In this document: positions 7,793 to 16,256 of the stretch, in pieces
Numbering within the stretch: the stretch's first letter is position 1
Layout: each line of letters begins with the position of its first letter
Assembly: GCA_028344155.1 (NCBI GenBank)
Contig: JAOMAI010000005.1
Location: 1 to 49,020 of the forward strand
Direction of reading: 5' to 3'
DNA from: Candidatus Nitrosopelagicus sp.
Lineage (GTDB): Archaea > Thermoproteota > Nitrososphaeria > Nitrososphaerales > Nitrosopumilaceae
Length of the DNA: 49,020 nt
Notes under the pieces: generated by a model
Database searches by the model: none
What the model saw: only the letters and a program-made list of their open reading frames with translations
What the model was told of the DNA's origin: nothing
Position numbers and translations under genes: made by a program

Positions 7793-8347
7793 ATGGTTAA
7801 GGTTGATAATGAAAATGAAGCAACTGCACGGATAGAAGCTGCACTATATTCAGCAGGAAGACCACTAAGTATAGAAGATATTATTAGAGCATCAGGAACA
7901 GAATCGAGGGTAAAAACATTAAATTTACTTACAAAATTAATCCAAAAAACAAAGTCATCATTCAAAGCAATTGAGATTACAAATTTGCCAGATGGATCAT
8001 ATGTCTTCCAATTAAAACCAGAATACAGTTCAACAATTGGAAGAAAGTATGCATCAAGACCAATGTTAGCAAGGGCAACTCAGAAAACATTATCCTACAT
8101 TGCATACGAACAACCAATTTCTAGTAAACAATTGGTAGAAGTTAGAGGAACAGGAGTTTACTCTCATCTTAAAGAATTAACCCAGCTTGATTTCATAGAA
8201 CATCAGACGGTAGGAAGATATAAAATTTTTACAACAACGGAAAAATTTAAGAAATATTTTGGAATTCAAGGTGACGACGATACATTGAGACAAAAATTAT
8301 TCAAAAAAGTACGTACAAGAAATACCATGCCAAGTACGGTCAATTAG
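7793..8347 (+). CDS. scpB: Segregation and condensation protein B
   Basis: Partner of ScpA in the SMC complex, forming a dimer of tandem winged-helix domains. The 184 residues show the first wHTH with IEAALYSAGRPLSIEDIIRASG and a second with TLSYIAYEQPISSKQLVEVRGTGVYSHLKEL and FIEHQTVGRYKIFTTTEKF, both typical of ScpB. The start at 7793 (MVKVDNENE) is chosen over 7781 from promoter spacing. The charged tail after about residue 170 is not part of the family core. Confidence 0.9.
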   Translation: MVKVDNENEATARIEAALYSAGRPLSIEDIIRASGTESRVKTLNLLTKLIQKTKSSFKAIEITNLPDGSYVFQLKPEYSSTIGRKYASRPMLARATQKTLSYIAYEQPISSKQLVEVRGTGVYSHLKELTQLDFIEHQTVGRYKIFTTTEKFKKYFGIQGDDDTLRQKLFKKVRTRNTMPSTVN

Positions 8348-8383
8348 ACCAGTAGACGTAAAAATTCTCAAATCTTGCGTTTT

Positions 8384-8391
8384 GTATAAAT
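8384..8391 (+). promoter_or_regulatory. TATA box of the rps8e operon
   Basis: GTATAAAT centred 26 bases before the rps8e ATG at 8414. It is one of the clearest TATA boxes in the window and probably drives rps8e and srp19. Confidence 0.6.
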
Positions 8392-8413
8392 TAGAGTAAT
8401 TCAAAAACATTCC

Positions 8414-8797
8414 ATGAAGAAATCAGTAGAGAATCTTAAGACTAGTAAAATCACTGGCGGTCTTAGACATCCCTTAAAAACTAGACAAAAATTTGAAACA
8501 GACCGATACCCAAACGAAGCTGAAATGGGTGAAGAACAACAAACAGTAACAAGAAAAACTAGAGGCAATAATAGAAAAACTGGTTTAAAAATTGCAAGCT
8601 TTGTGAATTTGGTTATGGGAGATTCTAAAGTAAAAAAATCAAAGATTATCAAAGTTTTAGAAAATCAAACAAACAATGATTATCAAAGACGTGGTATTAT
8701 TACAAAAGGTGCAATTGTTGAAACAGAAGACGGAAAATGTAGAATTGTATCAAGACCAGGTCAAAGCGGAACCGTTAGTGGAATTTTAGTAAAATAG
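8414..8797 (+). CDS. rps8e: 30S ribosomal protein S8e
   Basis: Archaeal/eukaryotic small-subunit protein that binds 16S rRNA. The 127 residues begin with the basic segment LKTSKITGGLRHPLKTRQKFE. They then contain TRKTRGNNRKTGLKIASFVNL and NDYQRRGIITKGAIVETEDGKCRIVSRPGQSGTVSG, matching the family from end to end. srp19 follows four bases after its stop, so the two are almost surely one transcript. Confidence 0.96.
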   Translation: MKKSVENLKTSKITGGLRHPLKTRQKFETDRYPNEAEMGEEQQTVTRKTRGNNRKTGLKIASFVNLVMGDSKVKKSKIIKVLENQTNNDYQRRGIITKGAIVETEDGKCRIVSRPGQSGTVSGILVK

Positions 8798-8801
8798 AGA
8801 C

Positions 8802-9104
8802 ATGAAGGATTACGAACATGTCGTAATCTGGCTTGATTATTTTAACAAGACATTACCGCGCAATAAAGGAAGAAGATTATCAAAAGAAAAATGTGTTTTT
8901 GATCCATCATTAAAAGAATTAATCGATGCATCAAATGCTGCAGGTTTACAACCAAATGAAACTGAAGAGCAAGTAAGATTTCCAAAAAGACCATACGTCA
9001 GGTCAGGTTACATCGTTTTACCAAAAACAGAAAAAAAGACAACAATACTTGAAAAAATTTCTCAAAAACTAGTTTCTAAACGAGCAAAACAATCAAAGAA
9101 GTAA
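8802..9104 (+). CDS. srp19: Signal recognition particle 19 kDa protein
   Basis: Binds SRP RNA and prepares it for SRP54 (encoded at 2533). The 100 residues have the family pattern VIWLDYFNKTLPRNKGRRLSKEKCVFDPS, then LKELIDASNAAGLQP and KRPYVRSGYIVLPK, followed by a lysine-rich tail. The spacing to rps8e is four bases. Confidence 0.93.
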   Translation: MKDYEHVVIWLDYFNKTLPRNKGRRLSKEKCVFDPSLKELIDASNAAGLQPNETEEQVRFPKRPYVRSGYIVLPKTEKKTTILEKISQKLVSKRAKQSKK

Positions 9105-9174
9105 GGAAAATAGCTACAAACTAAAGTTTTGTTGACAGAACTCAATGAAAACTATCAAAACGTATGAATTGTAA

Positions 9175-9438
9175 TTGCAGGAGGTAGGTGAAGTTATGCA
9201 CTTAGCCAATAGTGGCAGAGTCATTGTACGACTCAACTCAGAGGTACCTGAAGGTCAAATTCTTTGTGATAGCAATAATCAAAAAATTGCTAAAGTTACA
9301 GAGTTAATTGGACCAGTATCAAGTCCCTTTGCGTCAGCCATACCACTAACAAATAATTTAAGAAAAATTAGTGGAAAGAAAGTTTTCGCACTTGATCAAG
9401 CTCCTGCAAAGAAAAAAAGCAGGAGAAAATATAGATGA
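9175..9438 (+). CDS. gar1: H/ACA RNA-protein component Gar1
   Basis: Core protein of archaeal H/ACA guide complexes that make pseudouridine in rRNA. The 87 residues form the Gar1/Naf1 beta barrel: EVGEVMHLANSGRVIVRLNSEVPEGQILCDSNNQKIAKVTELIGPVSSPFAS in successive strands, then a basic tail KKKSRRKYR. A stop codon lies directly before the TTG at 9175. That TTG keeps the first barrel strand, so it is preferred to the ATG at 9196. The GGAGGT at 9180-9185 would suit the later ATG, which keeps the start open. It overlaps tfb by ATGA, a pairing common in archaea. Confidence 0.85.
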   Translation: MQEVGEVMHLANSGRVIVRLNSEVPEGQILCDSNNQKIAKVTELIGPVSSPFASAIPLTNNLRKISGKKVFALDQAPAKKKSRRKYR

Positions 9439-10397
9439 ATACAATAGAAATACAATCTTGCTGCTATGAATGTAAATCTCCAGTAGTAGATGACATTCAT
9501 AATGGTGAGAGAATTTGTTCCGGATGCGGCATTGTCGTTGATGAACAAATGGCTGATATGGGTCCAGAAACAAAAACATCAAATCTCGAAGATAAGATGA
9601 GATTAGCAAGAGCAACTGGGCAAACAACACTAGCACAACATGATATGGGAATTGCTACAGACATCTCAATTTCATCCACAGATTTTAGTGGAAAAAAACT
9701 CTCAAGTACAGTTTCCAATCAAATGCAAAATCTAAGAAAATGGCAACAAAGAGTTCGTGTTACGTCTCCACGTGAAAGAAGACTGACTAACGTTTTAGGA
9801 AAAATTTCTGAAACCTGTATTAGTTGTAGCCTTCCAAAAAATGTGGTTGAAACAGCATCAATGATTTATCGTAGCCTAGATGGAAAAAATATCGAAGTTA
9901 AGGGTAAATCAGTCATAAGCATTACTGTCGCAGTAGTGTATATGGCATGCAAGCAATGCGGAATAGTCAGATCATTAGATGAAATTTGCAAGAATGTTTG
10001 TGAGCCAAAAGATGTAAAAGCAAAAACAAAGTTAGCCGCAAAATATTACAGAAATCTTGTTTTAGAGATAGGAAATGTTGTAACTCCAGTAGTTACCATG
10101 GACAAATATATCTCAAAGATCGCAAATCTAACTAAAACAGATGTAAGAGTTGAGCGACTTGCTTTAGAGATTGCTGAAAAAACAGAAACAAAAAATATTA
10201 CAGATGGTAAGGCTCCAAACGGAATAGCCTCAGCTTATCTGTATGTATCTTCAGTTTTGTTAGGACAAAATGTTCTACAAAGAGACGTATCTTCAGTTTC
10301 TGGCATCACAGAAGTAACAATCAGAAATAGAGTCAAAGAGATTCTTTCAACACATAAGATGACTTTGACATTAAGACCTATTTTAGCCAAAAAATAA
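9435..10397 (+). CDS. tfb: Transcription initiation factor TFB
   Basis: Archaeal TFIIB, which joins TBP at the TATA/BRE and recruits RNA polymerase. The zinc ribbon uses C10/C13 and C28/C31 (CCYEC and ICSGCG), followed by the B-reader/linker with MRLARATGQTT. Two cyclin-like repeats follow, at about 110-205 (RRLTNVLGKI, SVISITVAVVYMACKQCG) and 210-310 (APNGIASAYLYVSSVLLG, SSVSGITEVTIRNRVKEI). The length of 320 is normal. Thaumarchaea usually carry several TFBs; which paralogue this is cannot be said. It is translationally coupled to gar1. Confidence 0.95.
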   Translation: MNTIEIQSCCYECKSPVVDDIHNGERICSGCGIVVDEQMADMGPETKTSNLEDKMRLARATGQTTLAQHDMGIATDISISSTDFSGKKLSSTVSNQMQNLRKWQQRVRVTSPRERRLTNVLGKISETCISCSLPKNVVETASMIYRSLDGKNIEVKGKSVISITVAVVYMACKQCGIVRSLDEICKNVCEPKDVKAKTKLAAKYYRNLVLEIGNVVTPVVTMDKYISKIANLTKTDVRVERLALEIAEKTETKNITDGKAPNGIASAYLYVSSVLLGQNVLQRDVSSVSGITEVTIRNRVKEILSTHKMTLTLRPILAKK

Positions 10398-10398
10398 T

Positions 10399-10424
10399 CC
10401 CCCCCCTCTTTCTTCTTTATTTTA
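10399..10424 (+). terminator. Pyrimidine-rich terminator after tfb
   Basis: Directly after the tfb stop lies a run of eight or nine C, then T-rich sequence with several TTT/TTTT blocks. Archaeal RNA polymerase terminates on such T-rich non-template tracts without a hairpin. The C run is unusual in this AT-rich window. Confidence 0.5.
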
Positions 10425-10451
10425 CATTAGGATTAGCTAAAATTCGTCGAG

Positions 10452-10459
10452 ATTATATA
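10452..10459 (+). promoter_or_regulatory. TATA box of sufC
   Basis: ATTATATA centred 26 bases before the sufC ATG at 10482, with purines just upstream (GAG) as a possible BRE. Confidence 0.55.
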
Positions 10460-10481
10460 CGAAGATCAAAAAATAAACTCA

Positions 10482-11252
10482 ATGGCAATACTTGAGATAA
10501 AGGATTTACATGTGAAAAGAGAAGGAAAAGAAATTCTCAAAGGAGTAAATTTGAAAACAGGTCCAGGAGAGGTCCATGCAATTATGGGTCCTAACGGTTC
10601 TGGAAAAAGTACTTTATCTTATACACTTTTGGCACATCCAAAGTACGAGGTTACAAAAGGAGACATACTTTTGGACGGGGAAAGTATTTTAGAATTGACA
10701 GCTGATGAAAGAGCAAAAAAAGGATTATTTTTAGGATTTCAATATCCAACAGAAGTTTCAGGTGTAGGTTTTTCACATTTTCTTAGAACATCTTACAACG
10801 CACTAAGTAAAGCAATGAAGGGAGAAGATAGAGAAGTATTCATCACGGTTAGAGAATTTCAAAACTATCTCAAAGAAAATATTAATTCTGTTGGATTAAA
10901 AGAAGAATTTCTTTCAAGATATTTGAATGAAGGTTTTTCAGGCGGAGAGAAAAAACGTGCAGAAGTATTACAAATGGCAGTTTTAAAACCGAAAATTTCA
11001 ATTTTAGATGAACCTGATTCAGGATTAGATATTGATGCAGTACAATCAGTTGCAAAAGCAATCAGTCAAGTATCAGATAAAGACTCAACAACGATAGTAA
11101 TTACACACTATGCAAGAATTCTAAACTTTTTAGATAGATTAGATTATGTTCACGTATTTGCAGATGGGAGAGTTTTGAAAAGTGGTGATGCAACTCTTGC
11201 ACAAGAACTTGAAAAACGTGGTTATGATTGGGTTTTAGAAGAAGCTAAATAA
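10482..11252 (+). CDS. sufC: Fe-S cluster assembly ATPase SufC
   Basis: ABC-type ATPase that works with SufB and SufD to build iron-sulfur clusters in the cytoplasm. The 256 residues show Walker A GPNGSGKST, the Q-loop in GLFLGFQYPTEVSGVGF (typical of SufC), the signature FSGGEKKRAEVLQM, Walker B ISILDEPDSGLDIDAV and the H-loop VITHYARIL. It has its own promoter. The next gene is a HemQ-like protein, not sufB or sufD, so the scaffold genes must be elsewhere. Confidence 0.95.
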   Translation: MAILEIKDLHVKREGKEILKGVNLKTGPGEVHAIMGPNGSGKSTLSYTLLAHPKYEVTKGDILLDGESILELTADERAKKGLFLGFQYPTEVSGVGFSHFLRTSYNALSKAMKGEDREVFITVREFQNYLKENINSVGLKEEFLSRYLNEGFSGGEKKRAEVLQMAVLKPKISILDEPDSGLDIDAVQSVAKAISQVSDKDSTTIVITHYARILNFLDRLDYVHVFADGRVLKSGDATLAQELEKRGYDWVLEEAK

Positions 11253-11267
11253 TAAAATAAAAAATTA

Positions 11268-11277
11268 TTTTAAATAT
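11268..11277 (+). promoter_or_regulatory. TATA-like box of the hemQ-like operon
   Basis: TTTTAAATAT centred about 25 bases before the ATG at 11298. It separates this operon from sufC and favours the third of three nearby ATGs. Confidence 0.5.
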
Positions 11278-11297
11278 TAGTCAACAAATGAATGAAT

Positions 11298-11972
11298 ATG
11301 TCTGAAGAAAATAAAAGATATTATTTTAATTTTTCATTTTTTAAAATAGATCCAAAATGGAGATGGATGGCAGATTTAGCAAAAGAAGAATCAGCAAAAG
11401 AATTGGAAAATATTTTAGAAAATGCTCCAGTAAAAACTAGGACATATTCAACATTAGGGTTAAGAGATGATGCAGATTTTTTAATCTGGTTCATGTCTGA
11501 ATCAATAGAAGATATTCAAGAAACAATTTCGAAAATATATCTGACAGTAGTTGGAAAATATATTATACCGTCTATAGTATATTTTTCATCAACACGTCCA
11601 TCAATATATGCACAAACAGATAGAATTCATTCATTTGTGGGTGGATTAGATGCCAAAAAATATGCAGTTGTTTATCCTTTTTTGAAAACGAGGGAATGGT
11701 ATCTTCTTCCTCTCGAACAACGAAAAATGATGATGGATGAACATATCAAAGTCAGTCAAAAATACCCACAAGTAGAACTAAACACAACATATTCCTTTGG
11801 CATACATGACCAAGATTTCATGTTAGCATTTGAATCAGATGATCTGAATATTTTCCAAGATATGATTATGGAGCTTAGAGGTACAAAAGTTTCAGCATTT
11901 GTCAAAGAAGACACTCCAATGATAGTCTGTGTGAAAAAAGATATAGTTCCTATAATTACGAGTCTTGGATGA
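11298..11972 (+). CDS. Chlorite dismutase/HemQ-family heme protein
   Basis: Member of the chlorite dismutase-like family, whose archaeal and Gram-positive branch (HemQ) decarboxylates coproheme to heme. The 224 residues have RYYFNFSFFKIDPKWRWM at the N-terminus, DADFLIWFMSE, and the C-terminal ferredoxin-like half with YAVVYPFLKTREWYLLP. The predicted proximal heme histidine is in MMMDEHIKVSQKYP, then TTYSFGIHDQDFMLAFESD and MELRGTKVSAF. The distal residue (Arg in true chlorite dismutases, Gln in classical HemQ) appears to fall near Leu/Asn here, so activity is open. It is the first gene of an operon with a DUF1802 protein and an aldo/keto reductase, overlapping the former by four bases. Confidence 0.8.
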   Translation: MSEENKRYYFNFSFFKIDPKWRWMADLAKEESAKELENILENAPVKTRTYSTLGLRDDADFLIWFMSESIEDIQETISKIYLTVVGKYIIPSIVYFSSTRPSIYAQTDRIHSFVGGLDAKKYAVVYPFLKTREWYLLPLEQRKMMMDEHIKVSQKYPQVELNTTYSFGIHDQDFMLAFESDDLNIFQDMIMELRGTKVSAFVKEDTPMIVCVKKDIVPIITSLG

Positions 11973-12517
11973 TGGAGGGATTAAAAGAATGGGCCACAGT
12001 TGTAAAAGCTCTAGAACAAGGAAAACAAACTGTAATTTTAAGAAAAGGTGGAATTTTAGAAACAGCATCAGGGTTTAATGTTGAATCTAAAAAATTTTTT
12101 TTATTTCCAACATGGGAACATCAAGAAACAAAACATGTGAAACCAGAATTTCATGATTTTCTAAATCAAGTATTGAACAAAAAACCAGATGAAGGATTTA
12201 ACAAGATTTCATCATATGCAGAAGTATTGTTTGAAAAAGATATAGAATCGAACAATGTAATTGATGATCTATCACACTTTCATGTTTGGAGTGATTCATA
12301 CATTCAAGAAAGAAGAAATTGGAAGCCAGAAAAACCGATGAAAGCAGTTTTCTTAAAGACATTTAAAATTCCAGAGTTTAATTTGCCATTAAAATCAGAA
12401 TTTTCAGGATGTAAATCTTGGATAGAATTAAATTCTAATTTCCAAGAAGGTGAATCAGCTTTGAGAGATAATGAAATTGATGAGAAATTACAAGAATTCA
12501 AGGAGATTATTAAATGA
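11969..12517 (+). CDS. DUF1802 family protein
   Basis: Soluble protein of 182 residues with the DUF1802 pattern: LKEWATVVKALEQGKQTVILRKGGILE at the start, then KFFLFPTWEHQETKHVKPEF, and a second half with VFLKTFKIPEFNLPL. The family has no known biochemical role. ATGA overlaps on both sides couple it to the HemQ-like gene before and the aldo/keto reductase after. Any link to heme is only contextual. Confidence 0.72.
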   Translation: MMEGLKEWATVVKALEQGKQTVILRKGGILETASGFNVESKKFFLFPTWEHQETKHVKPEFHDFLNQVLNKKPDEGFNKISSYAEVLFEKDIESNNVIDDLSHFHVWSDSYIQERRNWKPEKPMKAVFLKTFKIPEFNLPLKSEFSGCKSWIELNSNFQEGESALRDNEIDEKLQEFKEIIK

Positions 12518-13518
12518 AATATAAGAAATTAGGAAAAAGTGGAATAGAAGTTTCCGAAATTGGTTTTGGAGCATGGACTATTGCATTGAATTGGTGGGGA
12601 AAAGAAATTGATGAAGATGAAGCTAAAAGAATGTTAAAGAAAGCATATGATTGTGGAATAAATTTCTTTGAAACAGGAGATATGTATGGAAAAGGTAAAA
12701 GTGAACGATTGATTGGAGAAGCTTTCAAAGATATGAGAGATGAAGTTATAATTTCAACCAAATACGGTTACGATTTTGAACAAGTGAAACAAATTGGACA
12801 TACAGAACTACCACAACAATTTGATGAAGAATTTACACGTAAAGCACTAAAGAGTAGTTTGGATAGATTGAAGACAGATTATGTCGATATGTATGGATTG
12901 CATAATCCAAAGATGCATCACATTAAAGATGATTCCATTTTCAATACATTAGATAACTTAATTGAAGAAGAAAAAATTAGGACCTACCAGATTGCTTTAG
13001 GACCTGCAATAGGATGGACAAAAGAAGGAGTGGAATCAATGAAAAGAAAAAATGTAACTGCAGTTCAAACTGTCTTTAATATTTTAGAGCAAACACCAGG
13101 AAATGAATTATTGAGTTCAGGTATAGAAAATGATGTAGGAATTCTAGTTAGAGTTCCCGATGCATCAGGGATTTTAACTGGAAAAGTTAATGCAGATACA
13201 AAAATTGATGAAAAAGATCATCGTTCTGTGAGAAAAGGTGAATGGATTAAGGCTTCATTAAAAAAAGTAGAAGAGTTGAGACCAATAGCTGATAGAAATG
13301 GATTAAGCATTAAAGAATTAGCCATTAAATTTATCTTATCAAAACAAGGAATTTCTTCAGTATTTCCAACAGTGATTAGCGAAGAAGAGATTCAAACATT
13401 TTCAGATATGGCAGATGGAAAATATCTAAATAATTCAGATATGAAAGAAATCGACCAACTATACGCACGATGGTGGTCAGAAAATCCATATGAACTGAAA
13501 GCTACTCAGGTTGCATAG
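12514..13518 (+). CDS. Aldo/keto reductase
   Basis: NADPH-type oxidoreductase with the TIM-barrel AKR pattern: YKKLGKSGIEVSEIGFGAWTI, FFETGDMYGKGKSERLIGEAF, ISTKYGYDF, DYVDMYGLHNP, and VRVPDASGILTGK near the C-terminal half. Of the catalytic tetrad, Tyr58, Lys83 and His130 are seen, while the position of the usual Asp is Glu53 (FFETGDMYG against the common FDTADxYG). The length of 334 is normal. It is the third gene of an operon with ATGA overlap. The substrate is unknown. Confidence 0.85.
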   Translation: MKYKKLGKSGIEVSEIGFGAWTIALNWWGKEIDEDEAKRMLKKAYDCGINFFETGDMYGKGKSERLIGEAFKDMRDEVIISTKYGYDFEQVKQIGHTELPQQFDEEFTRKALKSSLDRLKTDYVDMYGLHNPKMHHIKDDSIFNTLDNLIEEEKIRTYQIALGPAIGWTKEGVESMKRKNVTAVQTVFNILEQTPGNELLSSGIENDVGILVRVPDASGILTGKVNADTKIDEKDHRSVRKGEWIKASLKKVEELRPIADRNGLSIKELAIKFILSKQGISSVFPTVISEEEIQTFSDMADGKYLNNSDMKEIDQLYARWWSENPYELKATQVA

Positions 13519-13549
13519 TACCAGATTTTCACGAATCAATTCTCATTAA

Positions 13550-13558
13550 GATTTAATT
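13550..13558 (+). promoter_or_regulatory. TATA-like box of the 13579 surface-protein gene
   Basis: GATTTAATT centred about 26 bases before the ATG pair at 13579/13582. Confidence 0.45.
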
Positions 13559-13578
13559 GTAGATAATAGAACATTTCT

Positions 13579-15702
13579 ATGATGAGCTCTTATCCAGTTT
13601 TAGTTTTTTCAATACTATTAATTTCATCAATTATTTTTGTGTCAAATTTTGGGACTAGTTTTGCTGATGAAGTAATTGCCACAAGCACAGGTTTTGAGGA
13701 TTCAACTATACTTGAATTAAAAAACAGTAGAGGAAATACTGCAAATATAGATACGGTTAGGATTTGGCTAAGTGGAGACAATGAATTCAAATCTTTCAAG
13801 ACCGAAGAAGGATGGATTGGTAAAAATACACCGCAAGGGGTAATTGTGTTTACATCTCAAAATGAAATAGATCCTGGTCAATCTGTAAAATTTGGAATTA
13901 AGACCATAGAAAATAATCCCATAATAAATTGGAAGGCATTAGATTCAACGGGAGAGATAATTAGTTCTGCTAGTACGACAGTTACAGATTCTAAAACATC
14001 AGAAATTAAACCAGAATTAAATCAACCAAAAATTGTTACAATAAAAGAAAATTCAAACTTTAGGTTTATTCCAGAAAAACCATCATCAAATTCTGAATTC
14101 AGAGTAGTAGGAGAAGAATTTGTTCCAAATCAATCACTTGATTTCTATATTTCAAATGAATTACAAAAATCAATTAAAGTTGATGAAAATGGAAAAATAC
14201 TATTTACATCCAAACTACCAATTATTCTAAATGACGAAAGAACGGAATTCATTTTACGCGATTCAGGAGGTAATGAAAAAACACTTAGTATCAGAATTCC
14301 ACAAGTTGAAAATAGAGAAATTGCAGACATCATAAAATTATCATTAGGTAATACACCAAAAGAAAGTAAACGTGGAGATGTAGTTACGCTTGAAGGCATG
14401 GCAACACCAAATACAACACTAACAATAACATCAAAATACACTAGTGGGGATATTATTGCAATAGATACCATTCAAGTAGGATTTGATGGTAAATGGAGTT
14501 ACGATAATCTTTTTGCACCAGACTTGGATTTAGGAGTAATTTCGATTGAGATTGATGACGGTAAAAGTAAAGCATTAAGAAACATAGAAGTGATTAGTGC
14601 AAAATTAATCAATATAGCAACCACCGAAACGAGTATTGAAGCAGGAAATACAATTGTGGTTGAAGGTAGTGCGATTCCAGATATAGAAATGTCTGTAATT
14701 ATAGAGGACGCGATAGGTACAGAAATTTTCTCCAGAACAGTATCTGTTGATGAATCAGGTCTGGTTAATTTCAATGTAGAAATACCAAGAGGTTCAGTTG
14801 AAGGAACTTATATTTTGTCAGCATTTCAAGGAAACGAATCAGGAATTGCTATTTTTGGAGTAGGGCAACAACCAGAACCAATTTTAATTGTTAGACCAAT
14901 ACAATTGAATTTTGCAGCAAGTGAAACGGTTAGTATTGAAATTCAAGGTCCAGCTAACGCACAAGTTTCAATCATTTTGATTGATTCTGCAGATAGAGAA
15001 AAATTTTCAGATACACTAAATTTGGGACCTGATGGGAAAGAGATTTACAAAATAGAGTCTGGTGAATTAACTACTGGAGCTTTTACATTAAATGCAAAAA
15101 GAGGTGAAAGTTCAGGCTCAGCAGTATTTACAATAGGATTGACAACAGGCTCTGGTGCAATTTCAATTCAAACAACTAGAGAGGATTATAAACAAGGAGA
15201 ACAAATTTTGATTCTAGGTAACACTGGTGCAATTAACGTATTATTAGATATTACAATTAGTGATTCTGATGGAAATGTAATTAAGAAAATTGAAACGTTT
15301 TCAGATAAATTTGGAGTATTCAAAATAGATAATTTTAGAATTCCGCTAGATGCCACATTAGGAACTTGGACAATTAATGCAAAAAGTGGAGGGAATTTTA
15401 AGATAACAGAGTTTTCAGTTTCTGGAGAAAATTTAGAATTATCTTTGTCTACAGATAAAAATAATTATGATAAAAATGAATTAATGAATATTTCAGGTTC
15501 TGGATCAAGAACATCAGCGACAGTTACAATTAAGATATTTAATTCGGAGGGAATTAGTATATCTGAACTAAATATTACTGCAAAAGGTAATGGCGAGTAT
15601 GCAACTATATGGCAGATCCCAGCAGATTTAGAAAGTGGAGAGTATAACATGACTGCAGATGATGGAGCATCAAATACATCTACAAAATTCACCATAAATT
15701 GA
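13579..15702 (+). CDS. Secreted multi-domain Ig-like surface protein
   Basis: A 707-residue exported protein. It has a signal peptide of about 29 residues (hydrophobic VLVFSILLISSIIFV, then SFADEV), followed by an N-terminal beta domain (about 35-135). From about residue 250 come at least five similar beta-sandwich repeats of 80-95 residues with the pattern gxxvxxxGxxxpnxxxxxxIxdxxgxxxxxxxxxxDxxGxxxxxxxIPxxxxxGxYxxxAxxG, like macroglobulin MG2 or Ig-like domains. No C-terminal membrane anchor or sorting signal is visible, so it may be released or held by the S-layer. Many Asn-X-Ser/Thr sites allow glycosylation. Such proteins are typical of thaumarchaeal cell surfaces; no precise function can be given. 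Confidence 0.75.
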   Translation: MMSSYPVLVFSILLISSIIFVSNFGTSFADEVIATSTGFEDSTILELKNSRGNTANIDTVRIWLSGDNEFKSFKTEEGWIGKNTPQGVIVFTSQNEIDPGQSVKFGIKTIENNPIINWKALDSTGEIISSASTTVTDSKTSEIKPELNQPKIVTIKENSNFRFIPEKPSSNSEFRVVGEEFVPNQSLDFYISNELQKSIKVDENGKILFTSKLPIILNDERTEFILRDSGGNEKTLSIRIPQVENREIADIIKLSLGNTPKESKRGDVVTLEGMATPNTTLTITSKYTSGDIIAIDTIQVGFDGKWSYDNLFAPDLDLGVISIEIDDGKSKALRNIEVISAKLINIATTETSIEAGNTIVVEGSAIPDIEMSVIIEDAIGTEIFSRTVSVDESGLVNFNVEIPRGSVEGTYILSAFQGNESGIAIFGVGQQPEPILIVRPIQLNFAASETVSIEIQGPANAQVSIILIDSADREKFSDTLNLGPDGKEIYKIESGELTTGAFTLNAKRGESSGSAVFTIGLTTGSGAISIQTTREDYKQGEQILILGNTGAINVLLDITISDSDGNVIKKIETFSDKFGVFKIDNFRIPLDATLGTWTINAKSGGNFKITEFSVSGENLELSLSTDKNNYDKNELMNISGSGSRTSATVTIKIFNSEGISISELNITAKGNGEYATIWQIPADLESGEYNMTADDGASNTSTKFTIN

Positions 15703-15712
15703 TCAACTAACG

Positions 15713-15721
15713 GTTTTTATT
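15713..15721 (+). promoter_or_regulatory. TATA-like box of apt-mtnP
   Basis: GTTTTTATT centred 27 bases before the apt ATG at 15744. Confidence 0.45.
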
Positions 15722-15743
15722 TCTCAATTTTTCGTCTAAATTT

Positions 15744-16256
15744 ATGAATCTAAAAGATAAGATTGCAGATTATCCAAATTTTCCTAAAAAAGGAATTTTG
15801 TTTAGAGATTTTTCACCAATCTTAGGCGACCCATCAGCACTATCATTTATGGTAGAAGAATTTTCAAAGAAATTCCATCCTAACGACATAGATGTTTTTG
15901 CAGGAATTGAGTCTAGAGGATTCATCATAGCATGTGCATTGGCATTAAAATATAACAAAGGAATGATTCTTGTGCGAAAGGCAGGAAAATTACCAGGAAA
16001 AATTGTTAAGACATCATACACGTTGGAATATGGCAAGGCAACATTAGAAATTCAGAAAGATGTCATTCAAGAAGGACAGCGAGTTCTCATTTGTGACGAT
16101 TTACTTGCAACAGGTGGAACTGCTAAAGCAGCTGCAAAATTATTTGAAAAAATTGAAGGCATAGTAGTAGGATTTGCATTCATTATAGAATTACTTGATC
16201 TTAAAGGACGAGAAAAGATTAAAGAATATAGATCAGAATCATTGGTTGAATACTGA
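15744..16256 (+). CDS. apt: Adenine phosphoribosyltransferase
   Basis: Makes AMP from adenine and PRPP. The 170 residues have [19 protein letters not shown] at the N-terminus, [13 protein letters not shown], and the PRPP-binding motif [14 protein letters not shown] at about 114-127. The next gene, mtnP, releases adenine from methylthioadenosine, so the pair forms a salvage unit. The stop and the mtnP start share one base (TGATG). Confidence 0.95.
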   Translation: MNLKDKIADYPNFPKKGILFRDFSPILGDPSALSFMVEEFSKKFHPNDIDVFAGIESRGFIIACALALKYNKGMILVRKAGKLPGKIVKTSYTLEYGKATLEIQKDVIQEGQRVLICDDLLATGGTAKAAAKLFEKIEGIVVGFAFIIELLDLKGREKIKEYRSESLVEY

